In this document: positions 34,935-39,170 of the stretch, piece after piece
Position numbering within the stretch: the first letter of the stretch is position 1
How the letters are laid out: every line of letters starts with the position of its first letter
Assembly: GCA_903970185.1 (NCBI GenBank)
Contig: CAJCIC010000060.1
Location: 1-39,170 of the forward strand
Direction of reading: 5' to 3'
Source of the DNA: Gammaproteobacteria bacterium
GTDB lineage: Bacteria; Pseudomonadota; Gammaproteobacteria; Burkholderiales; Burkholderiaceae_D
Length of the DNA: 39,170 bases
Made by a program: the position numbers and the translations under genes
Notes under the pieces: generated by a model
What the model saw: the letters and a program-made list of their open reading frames with translations, nothing else
The model's database searches: none
Told to the model about the DNA's origin: nothing

Positions 34935-36008
34935 CTACGGTTTGACGCTGTTGCGACCGCCGCGCTTGGCCGCATAGAGCATGCGATCGGCGGCGTCCAA
35001 AAGCCCGCTTGCGCCGACCGTCTTGTCGGTCAATTCTGCAAGGCCAATGCTCACCGAGACGCGCAGCGTCTCAGGAAAGCCGTCCCAGACCTTGTCGGCC
35101 ACGCTCTCGCGAATCGCCTCGCACACGATGCGCGCGTTAACGAGGCTGGTCTCGGGGAAGACCAGGGCAAATTCATCGCCGCCATAGCGGGCGACGTAGT
35201 CGCTATCGCGCAGGCGCGAATGCAACAGCGCCGCGACCTGGCGCAGCAAGGCATCGCCCTTGGCGTGCGAGAGGTTGTCGTTGATTTGCTTGAAGTCGTC
35301 GATATCGAGCATGCCCGCAGTCAGCGGGCTGTTGTAGCGTCGTGCCCGATGCACGTCGCTGCCAAGGCGAATGTCAAGACTGCGCCGGTTCTGGATGCGC
35401 GTGACGCTGTCTTCCATGCTGGTGCGTTCGGCCTCCTGCAAGAGCGCGGTCTTTTGCTGGTCGGCGCGCACCAGATGCGCGTTCACCGCGGCGAGCTCCT
35501 GCTGGCGCCTTTGGCTCTTGAGGAGCTCGGCGCGAACCTTTTCAAGTTCGGCCTCGGCGGTCTCGGTGCGCCACTGCCATTGCGCCTTGCCGGTGGTGTC
35601 CAGGCGCGCCTTTAAGGCCTGCGCGCGTCGCAGTGCATCGAGTGCATCCTTGTAACGCTCCGCGGCTTCAAGGGCTGCCACGAGCGACATCAGGGTGTGC
35701 TCGTGATCGCTGTGCGCGGCGAGCGTCTGGTAAATCTGATCGGCGCGCTCAAGGGTTGCGATGGCGGCTTGTACCGAGCCCGCCTTGAGTTCGGCGCAGC
35801 CGAGGTCACGCAGCGCCGCACAGTAGGCCTGGGTGTCCCCGGCAGCCAGCGCACGGCGACAGGCCTCGGCGGCCTCGCCGGCCAATTTTCGCGCCTGTGC
35901 CAGTGCTTGCGCTTCTTCGGGGTCGTTGCTACCGTCGACGAACCAGTCTGTTTCAACGCCGGTTTGGGTATCGGGGTCGGTCGTTCGCTTTCGGATATGT
36001 GGTTCCAA
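34935..36008 (-). CDS. Diguanylate cyclase (GGDEF) with helical N-terminal region
   Basis: About 357 residues. The N-terminal half is helical and TPR-like (EEAQALAQARKLAGEAAEACRRALAAGDTQAYCAALRDLGCAELKAG and following repeats), then a coiled coil (about 165-200). The C-terminal GGDEF domain has an intact active site RYGGDEF (GGDEF at 276-280) and an inhibitory I-site RDSD five residues before it, so it should make c-di-GMP with product feedback. There is no membrane segment. I prefer TTG 36008, which has GGGAG at a good distance; the frame reaches TTG 36041. It is convergent with the hydrolase gene. Confidence 0.9.
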   Translation of the reverse strand: MEPHIRKRTTDPDTQTGVETDWFVDGSNDPEEAQALAQARKLAGEAAEACRRALAAGDTQAYCAALRDLGCAELKAGSVQAAIATLERADQIYQTLAAHSDHEHTLMSLVAALEAAERYKDALDALRRAQALKARLDTTGKAQWQWRTETAEAELEKVRAELLKSQRRQQELAAVNAHLVRADQQKTALLQEAERTSMEDSVTRIQNRRSLDIRLGSDVHRARRYNSPLTAGMLDIDDFKQINDNLSHAKGDALLRQVAALLHSRLRDSDYVARYGGDEFALVFPETSLVNARIVCEAIRESVADKVWDGFPETLRVSVSIGLAELTDKTVGASGLLDAADRMLYAAKRGGRNSVKP

Positions 36009-36121
36009 CAGTACTCCCTGGTGATTGCTTCGCTTTAGCAAAATCCAAGCAATACAGATGCCCGACTCGCAGTTTACGTGGCCCTGCGCACCAATGACGT
36101 TAGCCCGTTTGGGCGTCGCGC

Positions 36122-36481
36122 CTACGAATTGGTCGTCGGCCGTCCAAGGCAGCGGGACAAGAATTCCTGACGATGGTGCTCTGGCGGCGCAGGAGCATCG
36201 TACACCTCCTTGGCTGCAGATAGAAGCAGGGCAGCGTCGTCGTCGTCCTGGACGAACCAGCGCAATTGCGCAGGAAACGCCTTGATTGTTTCAAGGTCGC
36301 CCATCAGCTGTCCGATGTAGGCGTCGCGTGACATGCCGTTGTCACGCGAAAGCGCGCCGTTCATGATGAATTGACTGGCTTCGACGCATTCGCTGCGGGT
36401 CACCGCATGCGCCTCGCAAAAAACCGGTGCAGCGAGCGCAAAGGCAGCCCCAAGGGCCAGTGCCGTGGTGGTTTTGTTCAT
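36122..36481 (-). CDS. Small secreted protein of unknown function
   Basis: A 119-residue protein with a clear signal peptide (MNKTTTALALGAAFALAAPVFCEAHA). The mature part is about 94 residues with two cysteines (SECVEASQF and LSRCLGRP) that could form a disulfide in the periplasm, and an acidic DDDDAA stretch. I do not recognise a family. The ATG at 36481 follows a strong AAGGAG. It is leftward, upstream of the diguanylate cyclase gene and separated from it by about 110 bases. Confidence 0.7.
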   Translation of the reverse strand: MNKTTTALALGAAFALAAPVFCEAHAVTRSECVEASQFIMNGALSRDNGMSRDAYIGQLMGDLETIKAFPAQLRWFVQDDDDAALLLSAAKEVYDAPAPPEHHRQEFLSRCLGRPTTNS

Positions 36482-36665
36482 CGCCGCACTCCTTCGGTTG
36501 CAAATTGGCGGGGTCGGGCGACGGCCCGCGGCCGAAAACAAGCATGAGGCGTGCCGCGCGCGATTTCCCGACACACCAAGGCGAAGGCGGTGCGCCACTT
36601 TCGCATGCAAGTGTTACCAATTCTCCTTCTTACGTCAGTGCTTGCCTCTTTGGATGCACACAGTT

Positions 36666-36693
36666 TGCAACATTCGCGTCGATTTCTGTTGCA
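36666..36693. repeat. Inverted repeat in promoter region of 36774 gene
   Basis: TGCAACA (36666-36672) and TGTTGCA (36687-36693) are perfect inverted arms separated by 14 bases. They lie about 80-110 bases before the ATG of the next gene, in a locally AT-rich gap between two divergent genes. This could be a regulator site. A TAGGAT at 36715-36720 might be a -10 box. Confidence 0.3.
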
Positions 36694-36773
36694 CCTTCTT
36701 GGGCCGCCAGATCCTAGGATGAACCCATCGCGAGAACGGACACGGTTTCTCGCAGCACCTCCAGGGAGCGGTC

Positions 36774-37211
36774 ATGCTGAACAAACAATGGGAATCGGGA
36801 TTTCGCACCTCACGCCTTGCGCGCGACTCGTTTGATGCAGGTTTTGCGAGTTACGTACCGCCGGCTGAGGATCGGGACGCGGCCGCTGCTGCCGAGGCGC
36901 TGGCGCAATCGGTCAGGCGCGCCACCATCGATGCCTGGATCGTGACACTTCCAGGACACGTGCGCCCTTTTGCGGTTGCATCCAAGCTTGAGCGCATTGC
37001 GCTCAACCTGATTGCACGCTGGTCCGAGCCGAGCGTGGCGATTGCCTACCTCGACCACGTTCTAAGCGAACAGGTCGGCAACCGCGCCTGGCTTTCCGGC
37101 GACATCCTTGGCGAATTGCGCTGCCTGCGTGCCTTCCTGCGCTCGCCGACGTCACGCGAATGGCTGCGCCGTCCGCGCGATGCGCGCGATCAGAGCCTGA
37201 CGCAGCACTGA
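36774..37211 (+). CDS. Conserved hypothetical protein (paralogue of 21331-21735)
   Basis: A 145-residue cytoplasmic, helical protein without a recognised family. The central segment ATIDAWIVTLPGHVRPFAV, ALNLIARWSEP, AIAYLDHVLSE, ILGELRCLRAFL follows the same spaced pattern as the unknown protein at 21331-21735: LP-x2-V/L-RP-aromatic, a later W-x2-P, then YLD. It therefore looks like a distant paralogue with a different N-terminus. The C-terminus is rich in Arg. The ATG at 36774 is preceded by AGGGAG. Two unknown genes follow on the same strand. Confidence 0.7.
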   Translation: MLNKQWESGFRTSRLARDSFDAGFASYVPPAEDRDAAAAAEALAQSVRRATIDAWIVTLPGHVRPFAVASKLERIALNLIARWSEPSVAIAYLDHVLSEQVGNRAWLSGDILGELRCLRAFLRSPTSREWLRRPRDARDQSLTQH

Positions 37212-37294
37212 TTTCTTGCCGCATTGCAGCGCCTGCGATCATTCCAGTTGCGGGTGTAGGATGGCTCCCTGGCGAGAGGCGTGGGGAGGAGCCA

Positions 37295-37720
37295 ATGACG
37301 GATTTGAACGATAGCGCCGGGTTCACGGCGCTCGCACAACCGGTCGCGCAGGCGCTTCAGAAGGTCCTGGGACGTGGTGTGCGTGTCTTCGGTTTCTTCG
37401 AGACCGACGAGTTAAAGGGCATCGGCATCCTGCCCGATATCCGTACCGAGCGGCGCCACGATCCGCAGCGCCGGTCCTTGAAGTTAAACCTGGTCTGGCC
37501 CGAGACGGCGTGGCGCGACTATGCCCACGCAAGCGATGACGCCAAGATCGAGCGCGCCGAAGCGTTTGCCGCGCTCTTTGTCGATCGGCTCGAGGCACTT
37601 GAAGCCTGGTACGAATTCCAGCTGGCGTCATCCTCGCAGCGCTTTCCCGAGCCGATCCTGATCAATTTCGAGGTCGTGGGCGAAGGTGCCATTCCGGGGC
37701 CCGACGGAGACCTGATTTGA
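37295..37720 (+). CDS. Conserved hypothetical protein
   Basis: A 141-residue cytoplasmic protein I do not recognise. It opens with FTALAQPVAQALQKVLGRGVRVFGFFETDELKGIGILPD, which looks like a helix followed by beta strands. A helical acidic part follows (AKIERAEAFAALFVDRLEALEAWYEFQL). No motif of an enzyme or DNA-binding protein is visible. ATG 37295 has a strong GGGGAGGA; the frame opens earlier without a good site. Its stop overlaps the start of the next gene by three bases, so the pair is likely translated together. Confidence 0.7.
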   Translation: MTDLNDSAGFTALAQPVAQALQKVLGRGVRVFGFFETDELKGIGILPDIRTERRHDPQRRSLKLNLVWPETAWRDYAHASDDAKIERAEAFAALFVDRLEALEAWYEFQLASSSQRFPEPILINFEVVGEGAIPGPDGDLI

Positions 37721-37992
37721 GGACCACGCGCGCTGCTGCCGCCCTTGAACGTCTCAAGGAGCGCAGCCAGGAAGCGGGTTACTCGATGACCCATCTGAGT
37801 GACGGGCGCTTTGCGCTGACGCTTGACGGCTCGCGCATTGGCGAGCCGCTCGAACTCGATCATTTCGTCGCCTTCGTCAACGCCATTGCCAAGGGACCGC
37901 CCAAGCGCGTGTCCAAATTCGAGCGCGAGTTCGACGAGAAGCTGGCGCGCTCGCGCGAGAAACAGAAAGGCCCGGGCCAGGGCAAGCCCTAG
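37717..37992 (+). CDS. Small hypothetical protein
   Basis: A 91-residue basic protein starting at TTG 37717, which overlaps the previous stop (TTGA). The N-terminal half reads RLKERSQEAGYSMTHLSDGRFALTLDGSRIGEPLELDHFVAFVNAIA and the C-terminus is a charged tail (KFEREFDEKLARSREKQKGPGQGKP). No known family is recognised. Its stop codon overlaps the stop of the convergent GGDEF-EAL gene by four bases. Coupling to the gene before it suggests a shared job. Confidence 0.6.
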   Translation: MRTTRAAAALERLKERSQEAGYSMTHLSDGRFALTLDGSRIGEPLELDHFVAFVNAIAKGPPKRVSKFEREFDEKLARSREKQKGPGQGKP

Positions 37993-39170
37993 GCGGCAGC
38001 GTCGCCTTCCATGCGCGTTGCAGCCCGTGGTTCGTAGACCAGCATCTCGTAATCCGCAGCGCCAACGGCCGGGCTGAAGAGAAAGCCCTGGTAATAATCG
38101 CAACCGGCATCGCGCAGGCTCTTGAACTGGGCCTCGTTCTCGACGCCTTCGGCGGTCACCGAAAGCCCGAGGCTGCGCCCAAGGCTGATGACCGAGCGCG
38201 TGATGGCCAGATCACCCGGGTTGTTGAGCATGCCGCGAATGAAGCTCTGGTCGATCTTCAGCGTATCGACGTCGAGCCGCTGCAAATGCGACAGGGACGA
38301 AAAGCCGGTACCGAAATCGTCGATGGCAATGCGCATGCCGTAGGCCTTGAGCGCGCCGATGACAGGTGCGAGCAGCGTCATGTCCGAGAGCATGCTGGTC
38401 TCGGTAATCTCGACTTCAAGACGTGACGGGTCGCAGCCGGTTTGTGACAGGATGTATTCGATCTCGCGCAAAAATGTCGACGTATAGAGCTGCTGCGCCG
38501 AGAAATTGACGGCGAGGATGCCAAACGGCACGCCGGCATCCTGCCAGGCGCGCATTTGCACGCAGGCCTTCTGGAATACGAACAGTCCAAGCTCGTGGAT
38601 CAGTCCGGAGTCCTCGGCAATGCCGACAAATTCCTTTGGCGCGATCGAGCCCAGGTGCGTATCGTTCCAGCGCAGTAGCGCTTCGGCACCGATGATCATG
38701 TCGTCCTTGAGGCGCACGCGCGGCTGGTAGTAAAGCACGAGGGCGTCGACCTGGATGGCCCGCGCCAGCGCGTTCTTGATGCCCAGCCGCCTTTCGCTTC
38801 TTTGCGCGAGGATCGGCGAGAAGAATTCGAAGCGGTTGCGACCCGACGCCTTGGCGTGATACATGGCCAGATCGGCGCTGCGCAAAAGCGCATCGGGCGC
38901 CGAGCCATGATCGGGATACACGGCAATGCCGATGCTGCCCCCTACGCTTAAGTGATGGCTCTCGACGGTGATCGGATCGCGCAGTCTCGTGACAATCCGG
39001 TCGGCCAGCATGTGCGAGCCGGACTTCGGCCGCATGCGTGCGCAAAGGATCATGAATTCGTCGCCGCCGATGCGCAAGACGTCATCTCCCGGCTCGACAC
39101 ATTCGCGCAATACATTGGCGACTGCGACCAGCAGCAGGTCGCCGATCCGGTGGCCGAGCGTGTCGTTGAC
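37989..39170 (-). CDS. GGDEF-EAL c-di-GMP protein, N-terminus beyond window
   Basis: The last 393 or so residues of a larger protein; the frame runs off the right edge. The GGDEF domain part has NDTLGHRIGD and the intact RIGGDEFMILC. The EAL domain has IGAEALLRWND, the metal-binding IDDFGTGFSSLSHLQRLDVDTLKIDQSFI and the closing EGVENEAQF, so the phosphodiesterase motifs look complete. The net activity (making or breaking c-di-GMP) cannot be told without the sensor part. The final residues carry a short tail, AATRMEGDAAA. It is convergent with the small gene at 37717-37992. Confidence 0.93.
   Translation of the reverse strand, partial: VNDTLGHRIGDLLLVAVANVLRECVEPGDDVLRIGGDEFMILCARMRPKSGSHMLADRIVTRLRDPITVESHHLSVGGSIGIAVYPDHGSAPDALLRSADLAMYHAKASGRNRFEFFSPILAQRSERRLGIKNALARAIQVDALVLYYQPRVRLKDDMIIGAEALLRWNDTHLGSIAPKEFVGIAEDSGLIHELGLFVFQKACVQMRAWQDAGVPFGILAVNFSAQQLYTSTFLREIEYILSQTGCDPSRLEVEITETSMLSDMTLLAPVIGALKAYGMRIAIDDFGTGFSSLSHLQRLDVDTLKIDQSFIRGMLNNPGDLAITRSVISLGRSLGLSVTAEGVENEAQFKSLRDAGCDYYQGFLFSPAVGAADYEMLVYEPRAATRMEGDAAA

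Noticed and set aside
36465-36835. Several overlapping forward open frames between the small secreted protein and the 36774 gene.
   Set aside because: They run antisense to the signal-peptide gene or through the AT-rich promoter gap, lack ribosome-binding sites and resemble no protein family.

Overview
The window looks like chromosomal DNA of a GC-rich betaproteobacterium, probably Burkholderiales-like. The evidence is the gene order nadE-glnB and folC-SPOR-cvpA-purF-(x)-metZ, a hopanoid locus, and an aerobic benzoyl-CoA (box) locus with a BoxR-type regulator. Protein identities were judged by eye from motifs. I see no tRNA, rRNA, CRISPR array, insertion sequence or phage gene.

Layout. (1) 1-7411, hopanoid region: the tail of hpnA, convergent hpnB, then a forward run of a ferritin-like diiron protein, hpnD, squalene-hopene cyclase (shc), hpnG and a FemAB/GNAT-like protein. 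(2) 7541-15885, housekeeping: nadE, glnB (P-II), folC, an SPOR-domain protein, cvpA, purF, a short NAD(P)-binding protein and metZ. metZ is preceded by what I read as a SAM-II riboswitch followed by a terminator-like hairpin. (3) 15910-20444: an exported alpha/beta hydrolase, and divergently a FecR-domain protein, an OmpA-like lipoprotein and a CHASE2/HD-GYP c-di-GMP phosphodiesterase packed as one operon. (4) 20562-25805: small, mostly leftward genes (GST, cupin, DUF427, slipin and two unknowns), then NnrU and a TonB-domain protein. (5) 25806-29125: a type I secretion pair, a C39-peptidase ABC transporter and an HlyD-like adaptor. (6) 29247-34899: boxB, boxC and boxR leftward, with a flavodoxin and an alpha/beta hydrolase rightward. 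Nearly identical TGCA palindromes lie in front of boxC and between boxR and the flavodoxin gene. (7) 34935-39170: a diguanylate cyclase, small unknown or secreted proteins, and a GGDEF-EAL protein cut by the window edge.

How the genes work together. HpnD and Shc cover parts of the route from farnesyl-PP to hopene, and HpnG and probably HpnA/HpnB act on extended hopanoids; HpnC, HpnE and HpnH are not in the window. BoxB epoxidises benzoyl-CoA and BoxC opens the ring. The usual reductase BoxA, the ligase and the aldehyde dehydrogenase BoxD are not seen here, while a flavodoxin gene carries the same predicted operator as boxC. Three c-di-GMP enzymes (HD-GYP, GGDEF, GGDEF-EAL) lie within about 21 kb.

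Most notable points: the SAM-II aptamer with a possible antiterminator/terminator switch ahead of metZ; the matched pair of putative BoxR operators, each overlapping a TATAAT box; the flavodoxin as a possible electron donor to BoxB; and two unassigned enzymes (ferritin-like and FemAB-like) inside the hopanoid run.
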